Shown here one piece after another: positions 12,081 through 20,825 of a stretch of 64,000 nucleotides of DNA; positions within the stretch are counted from its first letter, which is position 1, and each line of letters begins with the position of its first letter. This DNA is from Thysanoteuthis rhombus. Taxonomy: Eukaryota; Mollusca; Cephalopoda; Oegopsida; Thysanoteuthidae. Under the pieces are notes generated by a model. That model made no database searches. It had not been told where the DNA came from and saw nothing but the letters and a program-made list of their open reading frames with translations. The position numbers and the translations under genes were made by a program. The stretch is taken from assembly GCA_963457665.1 (NCBI GenBank), contig OY735224.1, positions 50,754,311 through 50,818,310 of the forward strand, in the 5' to 3' direction.

Positions 12081-12545
12081 AAAGAAATTTTCAATCAAAC
12101 AAGTGGCAAATATCAACTCCGTATGATGTCAAGTTGTCGAGCTATCTACCTGCATACACATCCACTCATAGACAGATAGATTATACTTAGTAATTCTCAA
12201 TATTTCTCTAGTCCGCTCGTACATGGTGTCTGCGAATGAATTCCCTATCAGAAATATTATGGTACTTAGGTAAACATTCCTTTATTTTTGTGACTTCTTC
12301 CTGTGAGTGTTGGCCAAGTAGTAAGTAGATTTAATACTGATGGCAAATTCTATCAGTAAAGGTAGTTTGACTACAGTCAACCCATAGATAATAAAGTTAT
12401 TATCAATTTCCAATAGGGGGCTCCTTGTCACCAATCCTATATATATATATATATTAAAATTAAACAGTTTGCATTGTAGTAGTGCTTTCTTTCTTGAGAA
12501 TGCTGTCTATCTCTCTTCGGCAAGGTGTAGATCCAGTATATGTAG
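12081..12545. other. Unique spacer, no gene seen, with a (TA)n run
   Basis: This stretch is not repetitive by eye and has no plausible coding frame; the minus-strand frame crossing 12437-12718 is a shadow of the LINE. A short (TA)n run lies at 12438-12454. Confidence 0.6.
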
Positions 12546-13214
12546 AATTGTTGAAACGTATTTACAATCACGGCAGCTCTTGTAAGACAAGGTGATACCA
12601 GCTCAGCTAAACTCTTCACAGCCTGCCTCGATATGATCTTCAGAAAGCTAGACTGGGAGTGTAAAGGAATTAAAATAGACGGCAAGTATCTGAGCAACCT
12701 CAGATTCGCAGACGACATAGCCCTTTTCGCAGAGAGCCTACAAAACCTCCAACTAATGATAGATGAACTAAATTAAGAGAGCAAGAAAGTCGGCCTACAC
12801 ATGAACTTCAGCAAGAGGAAGATCATGTGCAACAACCACATTCGGGATAAAAACACTAAGATCGAAATCGAGGACAGAACTCGATAAAGTAGACCACTAC
12901 ATCTACCTAGGACAACTAATCTCGATAAAACCCTCAAAAGAAGAAGGAATCAAGCAAAGAATCACACCAGGATGGCAGGCCTTTGGCAGAGCTAGCTCAA
13001 CCTTCAAAATTAATAGGATCCCATTAATCCTAAAGAGAAGGGTGTATAACCAACACATCCTCCCAATAATCACTTATGGAGCTGAAACATAGAACTTAAC
13101 CAAGAGACAGACTTGTAAGCTAGGAACCATGCAACATGCACATGAAAAAATAATGATAGAGCAGTGTGGCAAATCCTGGGGAAGGTCTATGTCCAACGAC
13201 GGACAATAAAAGAC
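12546..13214 (+). mobile_element. RTE-type LINE, 3' fragment 1 (reverse transcriptase, degraded)
   Basis: The plus strand encodes the second half of a non-LTR reverse transcriptase. RQGDTSSAKLF begins at 12585 and the catalytic FADDI box is at 12705-12719. Later come VDHYIYLGQLIS (from 12889, in another frame), KRRVYNQHILPIITYGAET, and GTMQHAHEKIM. It ends with VWQILGKVYVQRRTIKD and a stop before the (TGA) tail. There is an in-frame stop at 12774 and at least one frameshift between 12774 and 12889. The segment between the AHEKIM motif and VWQIL (present in fragment 2) is deleted near 13160. RQGD, FADDI, YLG and the C-terminal W.GH.AR region seen in the other fragments are typical of RTE and related clades. 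It is 5'-truncated, as LINEs often are. Confidence 0.85.
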
Positions 13215-13244
13215 TGATGATGATGATGATCATCATCATCATCA
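13215..13244. repeat. Perfect 30 bp palindrome of (TGA)n meeting (TCA)n
   Basis: The LINE's TGA microsatellite tail switches strand half-way, so a run of TGA units is followed by its own reverse complement. The symmetry is exact over 30 bases. The equivalent tail at 14453 is a plain (TGA)n, so this copy has been altered. Confidence 0.9.
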
Positions 13245-13529
13245 TGACATAGCCATGAAATATATTCCACGAAAACGTTTCAAAATATGGTCAAGCTTAT
13301 TTCCATATGATCGGTAAACGTTCTCACCATGACAACACAACGTCATCTTAATGTTCTGCCGTATCGGAAGAAAACTGTGCAAAATCCTTGTTTTATCAAC
13401 AATAGTATAAAGATTGCTTTCATTTACTGTTAAAATTGCATTGAACCCAGTTTTTGTCTTTTCAAAACAAATTCAATAGCAGTTAACAAAAATCAACTGA
13501 ATATATCATATCAAGAAAAACGGTCCAAC

Positions 13530-14060
13530 ATGAGCAACAAAACAAGCCAGCCAACCAAACCATCTGCAGCATCAGAGACCGTCGAAATGGCCATTACCCC
13601 CTTCATCAAAGAGGTGGGTGAGGACCCACCCATTGCTATGAGTCCTCCAATGTGCACGCTGGATATTGAGAGACCGTTGCCAGGCGTAGAGGGAGCCTAA
13701 ACATCCGTTGGTACTGTTCTACCGATGGTAGAGGCTCCTACTTACCGGGTGAACTTCGGTCAACTATCATCTAGGATTGAGGAAGGTTCAACACCTACCA
13801 TAGCAACAGCTAATCGGGTTCATCTTCCTCGACCAATATTGCCTAGCAATACTTCTGCAGTGAACCAGAGGATGAAGCTAAAGCATCACCTTCTACTTAT
13901 TGCCTTGGCATTTTTGATTGTTATTCCATTGACATTAGGTATAGTTTTGGCCATTGCAGCTACTATATATGTCGTGATTTCTGAAATTATATGTATGCTG
14001 GCTATGTATTCTATATTGGTTTATCTTTGCCACCAAGATTTGAACATTGAGAGGCTTTGA
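13530..14060 (+). pseudogene. Unknown small hydrophobic-tailed ORF, copy A (one in-frame stop)
   Basis: Not recognised. The ATG at 13530 is chosen because copies B and C start at the same place with the same upstream sequence. Counting through the stop, the frame has 177 codons. The first ~120 residues are hydrophilic and rich in Pro, Ser and Thr (starting MSNKTSQPTKPSA, with MSPPMCTLDIERPLPG later). The last ~55 contain a long hydrophobic stretch (HHLLLIALAFLIVIPLTLG and on), enough for one or two membrane passes. An in-frame TAA at 13698 divides it where copy C has a serine codon (TCA), so copy A is probably a pseudogene. The ~284 bp upstream (13246-13529) is nearly the same as upstream of copy B. 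Either a host gene family or cargo of a repeat unit; no function can be assigned. Confidence 0.6.
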
Positions 14061-14074
14061 ATATTTTCTCAAAA

Positions 14075-14452
14075 GTGGCCATTACCCCCTTCATCATAGA
14101 CGTGGGAACCATTCAACGTGCACATGAAAGTATAATGCTGGGCCTCACATGGAGAGACCACAAAACAGCACAGTACATCTAGAAATAGACAAGACTTAGA
14201 CACATCATAGAATCTATGAAAAATCTCAAATGGCGGTGGGCTGGCTATCCTGCAAGAATGGCAGACAATCGATGGACATCACGACTCACAACATGGATCC
14301 CCCGACACCACATGTGCAACCGAGGCCGGCAAAATGTTTGATAGGAAGACGAGCTAGACAAGTTCAGGAACTACTGGCTCCGTGATGCCCATCGGAGAGA
14401 AGTGTGGCAAATCCTGGGGAAGGTCTTTGTCCAACAACAGACGCTAAAAGAC
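14075..14452 (+). mobile_element. RTE-type LINE, 3' fragment 2, joined to a scrap of the unknown ORF
   Basis: It opens with about 30 bases of the unknown ORF (GTGGCCATTACCCCCTTCAT). It then passes into LINE sequence at about 14107: GTIQRAHESIMLGLTWRDHKT, LKWRWAGYPARMAD, RWTSRLTTWIPRHH, then LDKFRNYWLRDAHRREVWQILGKVFVQQQTLKD and a stop before the tail. In-frame stops near 14180 and 14340 show it is dead. It retains the C-terminal segment that is deleted in fragment 1. Confidence 0.82.

Positions 14453-14487
<35 letters not shown>
14453..14487. repeat. (TGA)n microsatellite tail of LINE fragment 2
   Basis: About eleven TGA units directly follow the LINE stop region, like the simple-repeat tails known for RTE elements. 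After it the sequence ACATAGC(T/C)ATGAAATATA begins the upstream block of the unknown ORF, exactly as after the tail at 13244. Confidence 0.88.
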
Positions 14488-14488
<1 letters not shown>

Positions 14489-14770
14489 CATAGCTATGAA
14501 ATATAATCCATGAAAACGTTTCCAAATATGGTCAAGCTTATTTCCATATGATCGGTAAACGTTCTCACCATGACAACTTAACGTCATCTTGATGTTCTGC
14601 CGTATCGGAAGAAAACTGTGCAAAATTCTTGTTTTATCAACAATAGTATAAAGATTGCTTTTATTTACTGTTAAAATTGCATTGAACCCAGTTTTTGTCT
14701 TTTCAAAACAAATTCAATAACAGTTAACAAAAATCAACTGAATATATCAAATCAAGAAAAACGGTCCAAC

Positions 14771-15091
14771 ATGAGCAACAAGAGAAGCCAGCCAACCAAA
14801 CCATCTGCACCATCAGATACCGTCGGAGTAGCCATTACCTCCTTCATCATAGACGTGGGAACCATGCAACGTGCCCATGAAAGAATAATGCTTGGCCTCA
14901 CATGGAGAGACCACAAAACAGCACAGTACATCCCGGAACAGACAAGATTTAGAGACATCATAGAATCTATGAAAAATCTCAAATGGCAGTGGGCTGGCCA
15001 TGTTGCAAGAATGGCAGACATGATGGACATCACGAATCACAACATGGATCCCCTGAGACCACAAGTGCAACCGAGGCCGGCAAAATGTTAG
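14771..15091 (+). pseudogene. Chimeric ORF: N-terminus of the unknown ORF (copy B) fused to LINE 3' sequence
   Basis: The frame opens with MSNKRSQPTKPSAPSDTVGV at the same start as copies A and C, preceded by a conserved ~283 bp upstream block (14488-14770). After about 28 residues it crosses, without losing frame, into the RTE C-terminal region: GTMQRAHERIMLGLTWRDHK, then LKWQWAGHVARMAD, ending at 15091. The crossover lies around 14845-14860, at the same ORF/LINE join seen at 14075-14110. The 106-residue product is open throughout, but a function is doubtful; a recombination product is the simplest reading. Confidence 0.65.
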
Positions 15092-15104
15092 ATGGAAAGA
15101 CGAC
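14858..15104 (+). mobile_element. RTE-type LINE, 3' fragment 3
   Basis: It starts at the GGAACCATGCAACGTGC join and runs to about 15104, where GATGGAAAGACGA passes directly into ACAAATTCAATAGCAG of the unknown ORF's upstream block. It lacks the C-terminal residues and the (TGA) tail present in fragment 2. The protein motifs WRDHKTAQYIPEQTRFRDII and WAGHVARMAD are better kept than in fragment 2. Confidence 0.8.
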
Positions 15105-15165
15105 AAATTCAATAGCAGTTAACAAAAACCAATTGAATATATCATATCAAGAAAAACGGTCCAAC

Positions 15166-15690
15166 ATGGGCAACAAAACAAGCCAGCCGACTGAACCATC
15201 TGCAACATCAGAAACATTCGAAGTGGCCACTACCCCCTTCATCAGAGAGGTGGGTAAGGACCCACCCATCGCTATGAGTCCTCCAATGTGTACGCTGGAT
15301 ATTGAGAGACCGTTGCCAGGCGTAGAGGGAGCCTCAACATCCGTTGGTACTGTCCTAGCTATGGTAGAGGCTCCTTCTCTCTGGGTGAACTTCGGTCAAC
15401 TAACACCCAGGATTGAGGATGCCTCAACACCCACCATAGGGGCAGCTAATCGGGGTTCATCTTCCTCGACCAAGATTGTCTGGCAATGCTTCTGCAGTGA
15501 ACAAGAGGATGAAGCTAAAGATGCGTCTTTTTCTTATTCTCTAGACATTGTTGGTTGTCATTACATTGACATTAACAATATATTTGGCCATTGTAGCTAC
15601 TCCATATGCCCTGATTTTTGATATTATAAGTATGATGGCATTGTATGGTGTATTTGCATTTTACACCAATATTGAACCATGGGCGTGCTT
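15166..15690 (+). pseudogene. Unknown small hydrophobic-tailed ORF, copy C (frame changed in the second half)
   Basis: Not recognised; homologous to copy A by sequence. From the ATG at 15166 the product begins MGNKTSQPTEPSATSETFEV and shares DPPIAMSPPMCTLDIERPLP with copy A. At about 15450 copy C has one extra G in a G run compared with copy A, so the reading frame leaves the hydrophobic region and stops at 15621. The hydrophobic residues are in another frame, which itself holds a TAG near 15540. A longer frame starting at 14983 in LINE sequence reads into this ORF, but that upstream part is an accident of the join. Copies A and C are broken at different places, so the ancestral ORF was probably intact. 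Confidence 0.58.
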
Positions 15691-15724
15691 GAGTTTTTTT
15701 CTTGAAAATTGTGAATCTTGACTT

Positions 15725-17795
15725 GAAAATACGTTTTCGAGTAGCCTGCTGTATTGAGCCTGGCAATATTCCATGGGAGTTTATTTCATTTTCAGGAAGC
15801 CTGTCAGATTAAAACTGACAATGGGAACCTGTGACACTGATATTCACGATGGTCTCTTCAAAACTCTTTTCATTTTGTGGGAGGAAACCAGTGAAATTGA
15901 TCCTGGAAATAGTCTGTTAGACTTTATTTCATTTTCCAGGAAGCCTTTATGACTGATATTCACAATGGTCTTTTCAGGACTCTTTTTGTTTTCAGGAGGA
16001 AGACAGTGAAATTGAACCTGAAAATTGTTTTTAGAGACTTTATTTTGTTTTTGGGAGGTCTATGAGACTGAAATTAACAATGGTATCTTCAAAACTCTTA
16101 TCGTTTTCGGGAAGAAGCCAGTGAAATTGAACCTGAAAATAGTCTGTAAGACTTTATTTTGCTCCCAGGAAACTTAAGGTTGATATTCACAATGGTCTAT
16201 TCGAAACTCTTTTCATTTTCAAAAAGAAGCCAGTGAAATTAATCCTGAAAATAGTCTGAGAGACTTCATTTCATTTCGGGAAGTACATCAGACTGATATT
16301 CACCATGGTCTCTTGAAGACTTTTTTCTCTTCAGGAGGAAAACAGTGAAACTGAACCTGAAAATAGTCTGTGAGACTTTATTTTGTTTCCAATGAGCCTT
16401 TAAGTTTGATATTCACAATGGTGTCTTCAAGAATCTTTTCGTTTCCTGGACGAAGCCAGTGAAATTGAACCTGAAAATAGTTTGTCAGACTTTATTTTAT
16501 TTCCAGGAAGCTTTTAAGACTGATATTCACAACGGTATTTTCAAGATTTTTTTCGTTTTTGGGAGGAAACCAGTGATATAGAACCTGAAAATAGTCAATG
16601 AGACTTTATTTTGTTTCCAGGAAGCCTTTTAGACTCATATTCACAATTGAGTCTACAAAATTCTTTTTCCTTTTTGGGAGGAACCCAGTGAAATTGAACC
16701 AGAAAATAGTCTGTTAAACTTTATTTTGTATCCAGGAACCTTTAAGATTGATATCAACAATGGGCTCTTCAAGAATGCTTTTTTTTCGGGAGGAAGCCAG
16801 TGAAATTGAACCGGAAAATAGTCTGTGAGACTTTATTTTGTTTATGGGAAGATTTTAAGCCTGATATTAACAATAGTCTCTTCAAGACTCTTTTTGTTTT
16901 TGGGAGGAAGACAGTGAAATTGAACCTGAAAATAGTCTATGAGACTTTAATTTATTTCCAGGAAGACTTTAAGACTGATATTCACAATGTGGTCTCTTCA
17001 AGACTCTTTTCGTTTCCGGGAGGAAGCCAGTGGATTTGAACCTGAAAATAGTGTGTGAGACTTTATTTCATTTTCGGGAAGTTTATGATACTGATATTCA
17101 CAATGGTCTTTTCAAGACTCTTTTCAATTTCAGGAGGAAGCCAGTGAAATTGAATCTCAAAATAGTCTGTGAGACATTATTTTAATTACAGGAAGCCTTT
17201 AAGACTGATATTCATAATGGTCTCTTCAAGACTCTTTCCGTTTTCGGGATGATGCCAGTGAAATTGAACCTCAAAATAGTCTTTATTTTGTTTCCAGGAA
17301 GCCTTTAAGACTAGTATTTAGAATGTTCTCTTTGACACTCTCTTCATTTTCAGGAGGAAGTCAGTGAAATTGAAACTGAAAATAGTATGTGAGACTTTAT
17401 TTTGTTTTTTGGAAGTCTATGAGACTGTAATTCACAATGGTTTCTTCAAGACTCTTTTCAATTTCGGGAGGAAGCCAGTGAAATTGAACCTGAAAAATAG
17501 TCTGTGAGATGTTATTCTGTCTTTGGAAAGTCTATGAGATTGAAATTCACAATGGTGTCTTCAAGACTCTTTTTGTTTTCGGTAAGCCAGTGAAATTGAA
17601 CCTTAAAATAGTCTGTGAAACTTTATTTTGTTTCGAGGAAGCCTTCAAGACTGATATTCACAATGGTATCTTCAATATTCTCTACGTTTTCGGGAGGAAG
17701 CCAGTGAAATTGAACCTGAAAAATAGTCTGTGAGACTTCATTTTGTTTCCAGGAGGCCTTTAAGACTGATATTTACAATGGTCTCTTCAAGACAG
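15725..17795. repeat. Satellite B: ~114 bp tandem array of two diverged halves, about 18 copies
   Basis: The anchor GTGAAATTGAACCTG (with variants) recurs at 16006, 16121, 16233, 16344 and 16459, spacings of 111-115 bp. Each unit splits into two parts of about 59 and 55 bp. One begins GAAGCCTTTAAGACTGATAT and the other GAAGCCAGTGAAATTGAACC. Both go on with AAT.GTCT.T.A.GACT and a TTTT-rich end before the next GGAAGCC. The unit therefore looks like an old dimer of a ~57 bp monomer. It is clearly different from satellites A, C and D. The first 60-70 bp are degenerate. Short frames arise because 114 is divisible by three; I do not call genes. Confidence 0.93.
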
Positions 17796-18248
17796 ATAAA
17801 GATGATGATGATACCATGACTGATATTTTTTCAATCATTACTTCAATGAGACTAAAAAAAACTATCGTCAACATATGTTTCATTATTTTCATTATTTTCA
17901 TATTAATTCGATGCAGTGATTTGGAGAAATGAAAATATCATTTTATCAGAAATCACTTCCCAATGACTCCTTGGTATTTATTAGATATTGAATTACTGAA
18001 CTCTCTTACAATGCTCAAATAAAATTCACAAGCAATTTTCTTTCTTTTATTTCACAATCCTTTATAATCATCTTACAATGATTTAGAAGCGTATACTTCG
18101 AAAACAAAATTCAACTTTGAATCTTCCCCCCTACCTCCAAATGTAAGAATAAGAGGGAATAATGGATGAGATCTGCGTTTAGCCTTTTCCCTGGAGTTTG
18201 ACCCCGATTCAAAGTTGTTTTGTCTCCTACAAGAGTTCAAAGATAAGT
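17796..18248. other. Unique AT-rich spacer, no gene seen
   Basis: No reading frame, RNA gene or repeat family is apparent apart from a very short GAT run right after satellite B. Confidence 0.6.
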
Positions 18249-18466
18249 CAGTGTTTCATCAGTCAATGATGAACCACGACCCCCCCTTCCCTGTCCCAAC
18301 ATACACCTTCAGGCTGAGTTTACGCTTCTATGACAGGGAATCCCATTTTGGGCTTTTTCAAGACTGTTGTGACCTTAAAACAATTTTAAAATGAATGACA
18401 AATGTAAGTTCTGAAAGATATAGTGCAAAAATATTGGAAATTACCAAATTTGTAAAAAAGTTTCCT

Positions 18467-18504
18467 TCTTCTTCTTCTTCCTCTCCTTCTTCGTCTTCTT
18501 CACC

Positions 18505-18537
<33 letters not shown>

Positions 18538-18540
18538 GTA
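18467..18540. repeat. Compound trinucleotide run: (CTT)n, (CAC)n, (CAT)n
   Basis: Three different trinucleotide runs lie end to end: CTT/CCT units, then CAC/ACC units, then CAT units. This is simple-sequence DNA prone to slippage. Confidence 0.92.
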
Positions 18541-18547
18541 GGTAACT

Positions 18548-18625
18548 CTGAAAAGCCTAAAGGGATATTCAACTTTCTTGAATGTAGTAATAATATAAAA
18601 GTTTTAAAACAAACTTAACAACATA
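18548..18625. repeat. Truncated C-type satellite monomer
   Basis: The pieces AAAAGCCTAAAGGG and CAACTTTCTTGAATGTAGTAATAATATAA match the beginning and end of C monomers, with the middle missing. It is an isolated scrap inside block U copy 1. Confidence 0.6.
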
Positions 18626-19429
18626 GATATCTTTTGATGAATATCTAAATATTCACTGACATATTGATAATAGCTAGAAAGGTTTTTGAATTATCAAAAT
18701 ATCCAAACAGCCCAACAAATATCGAGACGTGGATGAAAGATAGTGAAAGTGAAGAGAAAAAGTTGTCGTCAAGAACGGTAACTCTGAAATACTCTTGATC
18801 GCTTATCTCCCTTGAAAGCTATTTGAACCTTTCAAATCCTAAGCGTTTAACATAACGAGAAAAACAAGAGATTCTCTTGAAAAGCAGCCACGTTATAGAG
18901 ACGAGTTTGGTGTGGAATGAGATTATTAATAATAGAAAAAAACAAGTTTCATTCACCGGTTTGGCCTCTATGAATGTTAGCATAATGAATAAAAGAAATG
19001 CTACTTTTTGAAAGATTGGTGTAAAAATAACAGAAAGCTTTTTTTCGGGGCGGGGGATATAATTACTAGTTTTACTAATGTAGTACTAGTAATATTAGTA
19101 ATTATTTCCCTACTACAATGATGATGATGATTATTATTATTACATAATTATTCAATTCCTTCTATAGATTGTTGAGGAGACAATGGAAATTGCCAAATCA
19201 ATAAAACTTTTCTTTTTCAAATACCAGCTGAAATAATTTATTTTTTTAATCACGAATTACGTTGATAATTTCAAAAGTGTTTCAAACTTTTATTTCTCTA
19301 GTATTTCTCCTTAATATGATTCAAATTCATTGTGAAAATAACTTTTCACTTTTGGAACCTACGTTTGAAAGGATGTTTTAAATTTCTTGAGCTACAATAT
19401 TTCTACATATTTTAATACGGAAAAATGTG

Positions 19430-19915
19430 AAAATCAACTCAAATAAGTGTAATAAGGATATTTCAAGCTCATAAACCAATGTTTTGGAGGTTTTTAATAT
19501 TTCTTTTCTTAATTTAGTATATAAAGATATAAGCAGGGCCTTTTTAGCTTCAAAAGCAATGTTTTAAAGTTTTTTTAACAATTCTAAATAATGTAGTAAT
19601 AATATAAAATTGGATTTTGAAAATGTTGAAACCAAAGCTAAAATGGTATAAAGAAAGTTTTCTTAGCTTTGACACCAATGTCTTGAAAGTTTTTTGATAA
19701 TTTTCACGAATCTATCAATAATAAACGATTGAATTTTAAAGTGTAAAAAGCGTGGCTGAAAAGGTATAAACAGCTTTGAAAGTAATGTTTTAAAGGTTCT
19801 TAACTATTCTCTTTGATGTATTAATTAATCTATTAGTAAGTGAGAAAAGCAAGCCTAGAAAGATATAAACATAGCTTTTTTTACCTTGAAAAACAATGTT
19901 TCAAGGTTTCAAAAA
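19430..19915. repeat. Satellite C, block 1: about four old divergent monomers
   Basis: Monomers of ~110-120 bp share the order GTG..AAA.C.AAGCCTAAAA, GGTATAAACAGAGC, TTTTTAGCTTTGAAA, CAATGTTTTAAAGG, TTTTTAACAATTCT, AATGTAGTAATAATATA. Each copy differs from its neighbours by many changes and small indels, far more than in D. Orientation is the same as A and D. Confidence 0.82.
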
Positions 19916-19951
19916 CAGTGTTTCATCAGTGAACGATGAGCTCCGAAAATC

Positions 19952-19972
19952 CACACACACACACACACACAC
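19952..19972. repeat. (CA)n microsatellite
   Basis: About ten CA units inside block U copy 2; absent at the matching place in copy 1. Confidence 0.95.
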
Positions 19973-20146
19973 TGTCTGGCCGAACGTACGCTTCTATGAC
20001 AGGGAATCCAATTTTGTGCCTTTCAGTCACCGGTTTGGCCTCTATGAATGTTATCATAATGAATAAAAAATAAAATGCAACTTTGTGAAAGATCTGGTGT
20101 CAAAATAACAGAAAGTTCAGAATGAGTGAAAAAGTGTTTTTAGCGG

Positions 20147-20147
<1 letters not shown>

Positions 20148-20198
<51 letters not shown>

Positions 20199-20326
20199 AC
20201 GACGACGACGACGATTACACGTTATTACATAGATGATGATGATGATGATGATGCTACGACGACGACGATTACACGTTATTACATAGATGATGATGATGAT
20301 GATGATGATGATGACGATGATTATGG

Positions 20327-20364
<38 letters not shown>

Positions 20365-20460
20365 ACACGTTATTCCATAGATGATGATGATGATGATGAT
20401 GATTACACGTTATCCCATAGATGATGATGATGATGATGATTACACGTTATTCCATAGATT
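20148..20460. repeat. GAT-based minisatellite with a repeated ATTACACGTTATT anchor
   Basis: Five units each consist of a (GAT)n run, sometimes followed by (ACG)n, and then ATTACACGTTAT(T/C)(A/C)CATAG. The anchor starts at about 20214, 20268, 20362, 20402 and 20439. Copy 1 of block U has only one GAT/TAT run here, so the expansion happened after the block duplicated. Confidence 0.92.
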
Positions 20461-20825
20461 GTAAAGGAGACGCTGGAAATAGCCTAAGTAATCAAACTTT
20501 TTTTTTAAATACCTGGCAAAACGGTTTTTTAACGACATTGATATTTTCAAGAGTGTTTTAAACTGTTAGAGCTGTAGTATTTCTATGTAATTTGATTCAA
20601 ATTCATTTTTAAAATAACCTAAATTCGAATAATGAAGACAGTTTGAATTTGGAACCAACATTTGAAGAGATGTTTTGAATATTTAGTTTCGAGAATTTTT
20701 CTGCATATTATAATATTGAAAAAAAAAACGAGAAAGCCCACTCAAATAAGCATAATAAAGACACTTCAAGTTTACGGACCAATGTTTTAAAGGATTTTTA
20801 TCTTTCATCTTTTGAAAAGAATATT

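Larger units (their letters stand above)
18249..19500. repeat. Non-coding block U, copy 1 (diverged duplication with copy 2)
   Basis: Landmarks in order are CAGTGTTTCATCAGT (18249), CTATGACAGGGAATCC, TCACCGGTTTGGCCTCTATG (near 18950), AACAGAAAG, a GAT/TAT-rich run (near 19120), and TATAGATTGT.GAGGAGAC. They are followed by ~300 bp of T-rich sequence ending ACCAATGTTTT. The same order appears at 19916-20825. Copy 1 has ~590 bp extra (18360-18946) that holds trinucleotide runs and a scrap of C monomer. No coding frame. Confidence 0.82.
19916..20825. repeat. Non-coding block U, copy 2
   Basis: This is the second copy of block U with the same landmark order as copy 1: CAGTGTTTCATCAGT at 19916, CTATGACAGGGAATCC, the TCACCGGTTTGG box near 20026, AACAGAAAG, GAT runs, CATAGATTGTAAAGGAGAC near 20455 and the T-rich end. 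It lacks the extra ~590 bp of copy 1 and has gained a (CA)n run and a large GAT minisatellite. It leads straight into C block 2, as copy 1 leads into C block 1. No gene seen. Confidence 0.82.

Noticed and set aside
12437-12718. Minus-strand ORF of 93 residues
   Set aside because: It lies opposite the LINE reverse transcriptase with its FADDI motif on the plus strand, so it is a shadow.
13213-14487. Hammerhead ribozyme core suggested by CTGATGA
   Set aside because: CTGATGA here is the start of a TGA microsatellite; no GAAA box or stems in the right places.
14752-15112. Two minus-strand ORFs of 93 and 99 residues
   Set aside because: They overlap the plus-strand chimera of the unknown ORF and LINE and show no motif.
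16800-17733. Short plus-strand ORFs in satellite B
   Set aside because: They follow from a period of 114 bp (38 codons) and are broken in most units.
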